This document shows positions 1-5,267 of a DNA stretch of 6,752 bases, one piece after another (within the stretch, counting starts at the first letter, position 1; every line of letters begins with the position of its first letter). This stretch comes from GCA-2699445 sp032127075 (GTDB lineage: Bacteria > Actinomycetota > Actinomycetes > S36-B12 > GCA-2699445). The notes under the pieces were generated by a model. It made no database searches. It saw only the letters and a program-made list of their open reading frames with translations, and had not been told where the DNA came from. The position numbers were made by a program, and so were the translations under genes. The DNA is taken from contig JAQAZZ010000098.1 in assembly GCA_032127075.1 (NCBI GenBank), positions 1 through 6,752 on the forward strand, given 5' to 3'.

Positions 1-75
1 GGTGGCGTGCCCGGTCGGTGCCGTGCCCGGTAGGTGGCGCACCCGGTCGGTGGCGCACCCGGCAGGTAGCGCAAC
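1..75. repeat. 16-bp tandem repeat, four copies plus a partial
   Basis: The consensus unit is ggtggcgcacccggtc. Copies start at 1, 17, 33 and 49, and a partial fifth at 65-75 decays after gcgcaac. Copies differ from the consensus by a few bases, for example gtgccc for gcaccc in the first two. The array may continue beyond the left edge of the window. The unit is not a multiple of three, so the array is unlikely to be coding. It looks like an intergenic minisatellite. Confidence 0.85.
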
Positions 76-140
76 TTGGCACAACCTCATCAGCGCTAGT
101 TGCCCGCCCCAGGGTTGGCGTCCGGCCCCGCTTCCGCTAC

Positions 141-202
141 CTGCCCCAAGATGGCCCCCCGAAGCGGCGTGTCGAGGGCAAATCTGGGCCATCTTGGGGC
201 AG
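141..202. repeat. 17-bp perfect inverted repeat with 28-nt loop
   Basis: Arm one (141-157) reads ctgccccaagatggccc and arm two (186-202) is its exact reverse complement. The loop is 158-185. It lies about 195 bp past the stop codon of the leftward flavoprotein gene, so it could form a strong RNA hairpin at the end of the operon transcript. It could equally be a DNA-level site or a small repeat element. There is no T-run on either side, so a classical rho-independent terminator is not shown. Confidence 0.85.
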
Positions 203-265
203 ATGCTTCGGCGGTCCTTGGCCACCCGCGGTGGGGTTGGGGACAGCCCCGACCACTGCTGTGAC

Positions 266-310
266 CGCTGCGACCGATACCGCTGCGACTGTGGCCGCTG
301 CGACTGTGGC
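266..310. repeat. 15-bp tandem repeat, three copies
   Basis: Units at 266-280, 281-295 and 296-310 follow cgctgcgactgtggc. The second and third copies are identical, and the first diverges in its last six bases. The sequence just upstream (251-265) resembles a decayed further copy. Because 15 is a multiple of three, frames through it stay open and give repeated short peptides. No start signal or domain supports real coding. Confidence 0.8.
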
Positions 311-347
311 GGCTTGACCCCACCCTCCACCCGCGAGCGCGAGTGCG

Positions 348-361
348 TCCGCGATCGCGGA
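348..361 (-). terminator. 14-bp perfect palindrome downstream of the operon, possible terminator hairpin
   Basis: The palindrome tccgcgatcgcgga begins about 36 bases after the stop codon of the leftward flavoprotein gene. As RNA it would fold with a stem of about five G/C-rich pairs and a four-base loop. Actinobacterial terminators often lack a U-tract, so a bare hairpin near a stop codon is a candidate. No T-run follows, and the stem is short. It could be chance in GC-rich DNA. Confidence 0.25.
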
Positions 362-371
362 GGCATCGTCA

Positions 372-415
372 GTGTCAGGCTTGTTGGGGCTCCGTGTCAG
401 GCCTGTTCGGGCTCC
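372..415. repeat. 22-bp tandem duplication across the flavoprotein stop codon
   Basis: Positions 372-393 and 394-415 are adjacent 22-bp copies differing at two positions (381/403 and 386/408). The second copy contains the last codons and stop (397-399) of the leftward flavoprotein gene, so the first copy lies directly downstream of that gene. A step of 22 bp changes frame, so the downstream copy does not repeat the protein tail. Confidence 0.85.
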
Positions 416-2043
416 ATGACGATCGCTCCGGACGGGCATTCCGCGACGCAGATGCCGCAGCCCTTGCAGTAGTCGAGGTCGAATCCGTAGTCGCGGCCGT
501 TGTCGCCGAGCGCCGATCCCACGTCGAACTTGCGCACCGCGTTGTCCGGGCAGACGCCGAAGCAGTTGTCGCAGTGGAAGCAGTTGCCGCATGACAGGCA
601 GCGACGGGCCTCGAAGAGCGCGTTGTCCTCCGTCAGGCCCTGCTTGACCTCGTCGAACGAGGAGGTCCGTCGGACGGCGTCGAGCGTTGGCCGGACAGTC
701 TTGGGGGCTTCGGAGTAGTACCAGGGGGTCAGCGTGTCGAAAGTCGCCAGCGGCGGGCGGTCGGGGTGGACGAACGGGTCGGCGCGCAACCAGCCGTCGA
801 TGTTCCGGGCCGCCTGCTTGCCGTGGCCCACAGCCACGGTGACGGTCCGTTCCGAAGGGACCATGTCGCCGCCTGCGAAGATCCCGGGCAGGCCGGTCAT
901 CATGCTGGTGTCCACCTGGACCACGCCGTCGGTCACGGTGATCCCCTCGACGTCACGTACCAGGGTGAGGTCCACATCCTGGCCGAGGGCCAACACCAGC
1001 GAGTCCGCCTCGAGCTCCTCGAACTCCCCGGTCGGCTGGGGGAAGCCAGTGTCGTCGAGTTCCATCTTCTCGATCGTCAACCGGCCCGCGGCGGCAGCGG
1101 TGATCGTGGACAGCCACTTGATGAGCACGCCCTCTTCCAGCGCCTCCTGGACTTCGATGTCGTGGGCCGGCATCCGGTCGCGGGTGCGCCGGTAGACCAC
1201 GATTGCCTCCTCGGCGCCGAGCCGACGGGCGGTGCGGGCGGCGTCCATCGCGGTGTTGCCGCCGCCGTAGATCGCCACCTTTCGTCCCAGCAGCGGCTTG
1301 TCCTGCCCCTCCATGCTGCGCAACAGGGATACCGCATCGACGATCTTGGCCGTTTCGCCCGCCGGTATGTACGCACGCTTGCCGATGTGGGCGCCGACGG
1401 CCAGGAACACCGCATCGAAGCCGCCGCCGGCCATGGCGTCGGCGACGTTGTCCACTTTCGTATCCAGCTCAAGGTCGATTCCGAGCGCCAGCAGCCGATC
1501 GATCTCGGCGTCGAGGACATCGCGGGGGAGTCGGTAGGCGGGTATTCCGAAGCGCATCATGCCGCCGGGTTTGGGGCCCGCCTCGCGGATCGTGACCGCG
1601 TGGCCGAGACGGCGCAGGTGGTACGCGGCGCTCAAGCCCGAGGGCCCCGCGCCGATGACCAACACGTGCTTGCCAGTTGCCGGTCCGGGCTCGGGGGCGG
1701 CCCAGCCCTCCTGCAGGGCGTGGTCGCCCAGGAAACGCTCGACGGAGTTGATGCCCACGGCTTCGTCGACCTGCGCCCGGTTGCAGGCCGTCTGGCAGGG
1801 GTGGTAGCAGACCCTGCCCATGATTGCGGGGAATGGGTTGTCGACCATGATCTTCCGCCACGCGGCCTCGTAGCCGCCGGACTCCGCCTCGTACAACCAG
1901 TCCTGGATGTTCTCCCCCGCAGGGCAGGCGTCGTTGCACGGCGGCAGCGAGTTGCGGTACACGGGCCGTTCGGTGCGCCAGCTGCCGGTGTGGTTGGCGA
2001 GGCTGGAGCCCACGCCGAGCGTGATCGCGAATGGTCGCTCCAT
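397..2043 (-). CDS. GltD-like FAD/NAD(P)H oxidoreductase fused to a 2x[4Fe-4S] ferredoxin domain
   Basis: This 548-residue protein probably carries electrons between NAD(P)H and the 2-oxoacid oxidoreductase encoded just upstream. The N-terminal iron-sulfur segment of the GltD/dihydropyrimidine-dehydrogenase type has Cys36, Cys40, Cys79, Cys83 and Cys87. The FAD Rossmann motif is GAGPSG at 131-136, the NAD(P)H-binding segment is GGGNTAMDAA at 260-269 with YRRTRDRMPA after it, and the second FAD motif is GIFAGGD at 387-393. The C-terminus is a ferredoxin with two CxxCxxCxxxCP motifs, at Cys488-491-494-498 and Cys526-529-532-536, plus extra Cys482 and Cys485. The ATG start has an AGAGG site about eight bases upstream. 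The protein resembles the glutamate synthase small subunit, but no large subunit is nearby. The ferredoxin domain probably replaces the missing delta subunit. Family assignment is firm; the partner and direction of electron flow are inferred. Likely cytoplasmic, as no signal peptide is seen. Confidence 0.95.
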   Translation of the reverse strand: MERPFAITLGVGSSLANHTGSWRTERPVYRNSLPPCNDACPAGENIQDWLYEAESGGYEAAWRKIMVDNPFPAIMGRVCYHPCQTACNRAQVDEAVGINSVERFLGDHALQEGWAAPEPGPATGKHVLVIGAGPSGLSAAYHLRRLGHAVTIREAGPKPGGMMRFGIPAYRLPRDVLDAEIDRLLALGIDLELDTKVDNVADAMAGGGFDAVFLAVGAHIGKRAYIPAGETAKIVDAVSLLRSMEGQDKPLLGRKVAIYGGGNTAMDAARTARRLGAEEAIVVYRRTRDRMPAHDIEVQEALEEGVLIKWLSTITAAAAGRLTIEKMELDDTGFPQPTGEFEELEADSLVLALGQDVDLTLVRDVEGITVTDGVVQVDTSMMTGLPGIFAGGDMVPSERTVTVAVGHGKQAARNIDGWLRADPFVHPDRPPLATFDTLTPWYYSEAPKTVRPTLDAVRRTSSFDEVKQGLTEDNALFEARRCLSCGNCFHCDNCFGVCPDNAVRKFDVGSALGDNGRDYGFDLDYCKGCGICVAECPSGAIVMEPEQA

Positions 2044-2206
2044 CAGCTAGCCCTCTTTCCAACAGCTCTCTTGGCAACCGTTCGGGACGTTCGCAACCGT
2101 TCGGGTCGTGATTTGGCCCCTCGGAGGCTGAATCCACAGCCCAAACGGTTGCCAACAGCCCGAACGGTTGCGAGTTCGCCTCGTGGCATGCTTCGCGCAC
2201 CCGCGT
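2044..2206 (-). other. Beta-to-flavoprotein intercistronic region
   Basis: This is the only sizeable gap among the four oxidoreductase genes. It is dominated by the symmetrical inverted repeat at 2074-2171. A 55-codon frame fills the gap exactly: its ATG (2210-2208) overlaps the beta stop as ATGA, and its TGA (2045-2043) overlaps the flavoprotein ATG as TGATG. Its product would be very basic (about 11 Arg and 3 Lys). Third positions are only about 55% G/C, with many CGA codons plus AGA and AGG, unlike the neighbouring genes. All three minus-strand frames are open through most of this gap. I therefore do not call the frame a gene. Confidence 0.6.
2074..2171 (-). repeat. 98-bp two-tier inverted repeat (four 13-bp units, 19-bp period)
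   Basis: The unit gcaaccgttcggg occurs at 2074-2086 and 2093-2105. Its complement occurs at 2140-2152 (one mismatch) and 2159-2171. Both pairs are spaced by 19 bp and share one centre of symmetry at 2122.5, so the outer units pair with each other and the inner units pair with each other. Between tiers gtt/aac also pairs. The leftward mRNA could fold a stem of about 30 pairs, broken by small mismatches, around a 34-nt loop. It begins about 36 bases after the beta stop and ends about 30 bases before the flavoprotein start. Possible roles are an mRNA-stabilising or processing hairpin that sets subunit ratio, partial termination, a paired operator, or a REP-like element. No U-tract follows. Confidence 0.85.
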
Positions 2207-3244
2207 TCATGACGAACTCCCGGCGGCCGCGCGCTGTTCGCGTGCCGAGGCGTGGCCTTCCGCCGCCAGGAGTCCATAGCGGCGGACATTGCGGTCGGCC
2301 ATGGCCTGGATGATCGCCACGATGTCCGGGCGGCCGGGATGGCGGAAGAGGTGGGAGTAGCGCTTCTGGCGGCGCAGATAGTCGTCAACCGGCACCCGGC
2401 GGCGAATGGTGGACACGCGGGTGACTTCGCCGTACTCGGCCTCGAAGACCGGGAACAGGCCGGACTCCTTCGCCAAACGGGCGAGATTGATGGTGTCCGA
2501 ACTCGCTGATCCCCACCCCAACGGGCAGGGTACGAGCACGTGCAGGTATCTGGCCCCGCGAATGCCCATCGCTTTGTCTACCTTGTCCTCCAGGTCGCGC
2601 AGGTCGGCCACCGTAGCCGTGGCGACGTAGGGGATCTCGTGAGCCATGGCGATGCGCGGGAGGTCCTTGCCCTGGCCGAAGGTGTTGCCGGGATGGTCGG
2701 GGACGACCTGGGTGGTCGTCGTCTCCGCTGCCGGTGGCGTCGCACCCGAGCGCTGGACTCCGGTGTTCATGTAGGCCTCGTTGTCGTAGCAGATGTAGAG
2801 GACATCGTCGTTGCGCTCGAACATCCCGGACAGCGCCCCCAAACCGATATCCACGGTGCCGCCGTCGCCGCCCTGGGCCACGACCCGGATGTCGGTGCGC
2901 CCCTTGGCCCGCTGCGCCGCCGCGATTCCGGTGGCAACCGCCGGTGCGTTGCCGAAAAGCGAGTGCAGCCACGGGACCTGCCAGGAGGTTTCGGGATAGG
3001 GGGTGGAGAAGACTTCCAGGCAGCCGGTGGCGTTTGCGACGATCACCTTGCCGTCCGCGGCACGCATGGCCGCGTCCAGCGCATACCGGGCGCCCAGCGC
3101 CTCGCCGCAGCCCTGGCAGGCGCGGTGGCCGCTGGTGAGTGAGTTGGTCCGGGTGGGATCGGACTGGACGCTGCGCACCTCCAGCGGCAGCAGCCGGTTG
3201 CCGACCGCGAACGATCCCACCTGGTAGAACTTCAACTCGGTCAT
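2207..3244 (-). CDS. porB: 2-oxoacid:ferredoxin oxidoreductase beta subunit (TPP-binding, PorB-like)
   Basis: The beta subunit binds thiamine pyrophosphate and the proximal [4Fe-4S] cluster in the oxidative decarboxylation of a 2-oxoacid to acyl-CoA, CO2 and reduced ferredoxin, or the reverse. Cluster ligands appear as Cys43 and Cys46 (GHRACQGCGEAL), Cys75 (NATGCLEV) and Cys240 (VPCPLGW). The TPP/Mg motif runs from GDG at 126-128 to Asn155 in YDNEAYMNTG, followed by VQRSGATP, wording typical of pyruvate synthase beta chains. The length of 345 residues is a little above the usual 300-330, the excess being a Gly/Ala/Ser-rich tail. Its ATG overlaps the alpha stop as ATGA, with GGAGG (3250-3254) five bases upstream, so the two are translationally coupled. 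The symbol reflects family only; pyruvate is likely but unproven. Confidence 0.95.
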   Translation of the reverse strand: MTELKFYQVGSFAVGNRLLPLEVRSVQSDPTRTNSLTSGHRACQGCGEALGARYALDAAMRAADGKVIVANATGCLEVFSTPYPETSWQVPWLHSLFGNAPAVATGIAAAQRAKGRTDIRVVAQGGDGGTVDIGLGALSGMFERNDDVLYICYDNEAYMNTGVQRSGATPPAAETTTTQVVPDHPGNTFGQGKDLPRIAMAHEIPYVATATVADLRDLEDKVDKAMGIRGARYLHVLVPCPLGWGSASSDTINLARLAKESGLFPVFEAEYGEVTRVSTIRRRVPVDDYLRRQKRYSHLFRHPGRPDIVAIIQAMADRNVRRYGLLAAEGHASAREQRAAAGSSS

Positions 3245-4470
3245 CGTGGCCTCCGGACGGTTCTGGCGGCGGTGGGACTGGTGGCGGCAGTGGTGGCGAC
3301 TGCTGCGCGCTCGGCGGCAACAACATCCTCATCGAGGTCCAAGAACGACAGTGCGCCCAGGTGCCCGCCAGCCGCTTCCCGCAGCATCCGGAGCAGCGAG
3401 TCCTTGGTGATGGGACGGCCGCCCAGACCAGCGACCACCGTGTTCATCGGGATGCTGCAGCCCATCGAGCTGCGGATGTCTTCAGTGACGATGCCGCCGA
3501 CTCCGGGGCTGAAGGCCTTCTCCAGCACGACCATGCGTCTGACATGCCCCAGGGCGGCCCGAGCCGCCGCCTTGGGGAACGGCCGGAAGGTAGTGATGCC
3601 CAGCACCCCTACCCGCATGCCATCGTCGCGCAGTTCGTCGACTGCATCCTTGATCGTGCCCAACACCGAACCGAGAGCGACCACGGCGATGTCGGCGTCC
3701 GCCAGGCGGTAGTCGCTCACCAGACCGCCGCTGTCCCTTCCGGTCGCCTCCCGGAAGTCCTCGCTCAACCGGGGGATCGCGGCCAAGGCGTCCAAGTGGC
3801 GCAGGTGAGCCAAGTAGCGGACCTCGGTGAACGCCTCCGGCCCCACCATCGCGCCGATCGACACCGGATCCTCGGGGTCCAACACCTGCCGAGGTTCGAA
3901 CGGTGGCAGGAATCGGTCCACCAGCTCTTGTTCCGGAAGATCCACCATCTCGGTGGCGTGGGTCAAGATGAAGCCGTCCATGCACACCATCACCGGAAGC
4001 GACATCTCCTCGGCGAGCCGGAAAGCCTGGATGTGCAGGTCCACGGCTTCCTGGTTGTCTTGCGCGTACAACTGGATCCAGCCGGAGTCGCGCTGGCTCA
4101 TCGCATCGCTGTGGTCGTTCCAGATGTTGATCGGCGCACCGATGGCGCGGTTGGCGACGGTCATCACGATGGGCAGTCCGAGGCCCGCGGCGTTGTAGAC
4201 CGCCTCGACCATGAACAGCAGCCCCTGGCTCGCCGTCGCCGTGTAGGCGCGGGCGCCAGCTGCGCTGGCTCCGATCGCGACAGACATGGCCGCGAATTCG
4301 CTTTCTACATTGATGAATTCGCAGGGTTCCAGGTCGCCCGATTCCACGATCCGGCTCAGTGTCTCCACGATGTGGGTCTGGGGCGAGATGGGGTAGGCGC
4401 AGATAACCTCCGGGCGAGCCAGGGCGACTGCACGTGCGACTGCCTGCGAGCCTTCGATCTGCTGTCTCAT
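3241..4470 (-). CDS. porA: 2-oxoacid:ferredoxin oxidoreductase alpha subunit (PorA-like)
   Basis: This 409-residue subunit supplies the pyrimidine-binding domain and much of the substrate pocket of the oxidoreductase. The hallmark loop is YPISPQTHIVE at 26-36, where most relatives have Thr in place of Ser29. NVESEFAAMS (54-63) holds the glutamate expected to activate TPP, and ANRAIGAPINIWNDHSD (106-122) holds Arg108, the likely counterpart of the substrate-carboxylate arginine of PFOR. The transketolase C-terminal-like domain lies around 255-380 (DIAVVALGS, VGVLGITTFRPFP). The last 20-25 residues are an Ala/Thr/Arg-rich tail of low complexity. The ATG has only a weak ribosome site. Translation probably couples from gamma, 28 bp upstream, through a short overlapping frame (4467-4502), which may once have been the true N-terminus. 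The stop overlaps the beta ATG. Confidence 0.95.
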   Translation of the reverse strand: MRQQIEGSQAVARAVALARPEVICAYPISPQTHIVETLSRIVESGDLEPCEFINVESEFAAMSVAIGASAAGARAYTATASQGLLFMVEAVYNAAGLGLPIVMTVANRAIGAPINIWNDHSDAMSQRDSGWIQLYAQDNQEAVDLHIQAFRLAEEMSLPVMVCMDGFILTHATEMVDLPEQELVDRFLPPFEPRQVLDPEDPVSIGAMVGPEAFTEVRYLAHLRHLDALAAIPRLSEDFREATGRDSGGLVSDYRLADADIAVVALGSVLGTIKDAVDELRDDGMRVGVLGITTFRPFPKAAARAALGHVRRMVVLEKAFSPGVGGIVTEDIRSSMGCSIPMNTVVAGLGGRPITKDSLLRMLREAAGGHLGALSFLDLDEDVVAAERAAVATTAATSPTAARTVRRPR

Positions 4471-4502
4471 GCCAGGTCCACGGGGTTGCTGAGCTTCTTC
4501 AC
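4467..4502 (-). other. 11-codon frame linking gamma and alpha (leader peptide or displaced alpha N-terminus)
   Basis: The frame starts with a GTG that overlaps the gamma stop as GTGA and ends with a TGA that overlaps the alpha start as ATGA. It reads VKKLSNPVDLA. Ten of its eleven codons end in G or C, matching the real genes. One extra base before the alpha ATG would fuse it in frame to alpha (…VDLA-MRQQIEGS). It may therefore be a coupling leader, a one-base frameshift at the alpha start, or a sequencing error. The best Shine-Dalgarno-like sequence at this junction, AGGAGAG (4518-4524), lies upstream of it inside gamma. A frame this short could also be chance. Confidence 0.35.
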
Positions 4503-5149
4503 GACTGATCCGCCATGCTCTCCTGCTGCCGGGTTGCTCGATGGGTCCCAGCGCCTGCGGGTCGTGGGACCGGTTGGGCGAGATCAGCTTGTTCTGCCGT
4601 CACGTATTCAAAGGCCTCGGCGGCGGCAGCGGCGTTGTGATGCCCGATTTCACCGGGGAAGCGCTGACGGGCGGCTGCCCCCACCGACTCCAGCTCAACG
4701 AGGCCGGTCATCGCAGCGAATCCGCCGAGCAGGGCCACGTTGGGTACCGGTCGACCGATCCGCCGCAGCGCGATGTCGGTGGCGGGCACTGTCAGGAGCC
4801 GTTCGCGACGGTGGGATGAAAGGAAATCTTCGAGTCCGAGATCGGCGGGATCTTTGGTGCTGTTCACCAGGACGAACGCGTCGGCCGGCAGCCCGGTCAG
4901 GATGTCCACCTGGGCCAGCAGGGTGGGATCGAGCACTATCAGGGCGTCTGGTCGGTCGATGGGCTCGCGCGTTCTGATGGGCCGCTCGTCGATCCGGCAG
5001 TAGGCCACCACCGGGGCCCCGGTGCGCTCGGACCCGAAACTGGGGAACGCCTGGGCGTGGCGCCCCTCGTTGAACGCCGCCAGCGAGAGCATGTCCGCTG
5101 CGGTGACCGACCCTTGCCCGCCGCGACCGTGGATCCTGGTGCCGAACAC
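4499..5149 (-). CDS. porG: 2-oxoacid:ferredoxin oxidoreductase gamma subunit (PorG-like)
   Basis: The gamma subunit completes the core of multi-subunit 2-oxoacid oxidoreductases and is thought to contribute to CoA binding. From the chosen GTG (5147-5149) the protein has 216 residues and opens with FGTRIHGRGGQG, the usual first motif of the family. AFPSFGSERTGAPV follows at 34-47, and VPNVALLGGFAAMTG near 135-149. An in-frame GTG at 5218 would add 23 Pro/Arg-rich residues that fit nothing in the family. Neither start has a good ribosome site; GGGGG lies about 12 bases before the chosen one. The C-terminal 20-25 residues form a Pro/Ala/Gln-rich tail. It is the first oxidoreductase gene in the row. 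In many archaea and Thermotoga the order is gamma-delta-alpha-beta; here delta is missing. Confidence 0.93.
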   Translation of the reverse strand: MFGTRIHGRGGQGSVTAADMLSLAAFNEGRHAQAFPSFGSERTGAPVVAYCRIDERPIRTREPIDRPDALIVLDPTLLAQVDILTGLPADAFVLVNSTKDPADLGLEDFLSSHRRERLLTVPATDIALRRIGRPVPNVALLGGFAAMTGLVELESVGAAARQRFPGEIGHHNAAAAAEAFEYVTAEQADLAQPVPRPAGAGTHRATRQQESMADQS

Positions 5150-5267
5150 AGTTTCACGGTACCCCCGCCATAGCCCTGGTGTTAGAGGGGCGGGTGGGTC
5201 CCGCGCCGCGCGGGGCACTGAGGTGGGGCGGGTCCGCAGAGGCCGAGTCCGATGTGCGGCGGCCGAA
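5150..5267 (-). promoter_or_regulatory. Gap before the oxidoreductase genes, possible promoter and hairpin
   Basis: This 118-bp stretch separates the reductase stop from the gamma start. It contains an inverted repeat with 7-bp arms and one central base at 5200-5214, which could end reductase transcription or shape the 5' leader of the oxidoreductase mRNA. On the minus strand TAACAC and TATGGC are weak -10-like hexamers, without a clear -35 partner. The gap is large enough for a promoter but short enough for read-through, so one operon or two cannot be decided. Confidence 0.3.

Larger units (their letters stand above)
1..396. other. Gene-free, repeat-rich region downstream of the flavoprotein gene
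   Basis: No convincing gene is present. Open frames exist on both strands, but their translations are low-complexity (Ala/Val/Thr or Arg/Cys repeats) and show no domain. The region holds a 16-bp tandem array at the left edge, a 17-bp perfect inverted repeat, a 15-bp tandem array, a 14-bp palindrome, and one copy of a 22-bp tandem duplication that reaches into the flavoprotein gene. Each is listed separately. It probably acts as the 3' flank of the leftward operon, and transcription may end somewhere here. No T-rich tract follows any hairpin, so the exact terminator cannot be fixed. Confidence 0.7.

Noticed and set aside
1..310. Possible CRISPR array
   Set aside because: The repeats are directly adjacent, with no unique spacers of constant length, and no cas gene is present.
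2..472. 156-codon plus-strand frame with a Cys-rich stretch
   Set aside because: The Cys-rich part is just the 15-bp repeat translated; the rest shows no domain, and it runs antisense into the real ferredoxin domain.
137..592. Minus-strand frame with Ala/Val/Thr repeats
   Set aside because: It overlaps the 3' end of the flavoprotein gene in another frame and then translates tandem repeats.
397..2043. Glutamate synthase small subunit (gltD)
   Set aside because: The FAD/NADPH core is GltD-like, but no glutamate synthase large subunit is nearby, a ferredoxin domain is added, and the neighbours are oxidoreductase subunits.
766..2313. 515-codon plus-strand open frame
   Set aside because: It is antisense to the flavoprotein gene and the inverted repeat. 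The Val/Asp/Gly/His-rich translation is typical of a shadow frame.
4295..4321. Two gaattcgc-like direct copies
   Set aside because: They fall inside the alpha gene and encode the conserved EFINVESEF segment, so protein sequence explains them.
3139..4977. 612-codon plus-strand open frame
   Set aside because: It lies antisense to alpha and gamma, its translation has no domain, and the minus-strand genes carry complete family motifs. Long antisense frames are common in very GC-rich coding DNA.
5150..5218. Longer gamma start at GTG 5218
   Set aside because: It adds 23 Pro/Arg-rich residues before the family's usual N-terminal motif and has no ribosome site.
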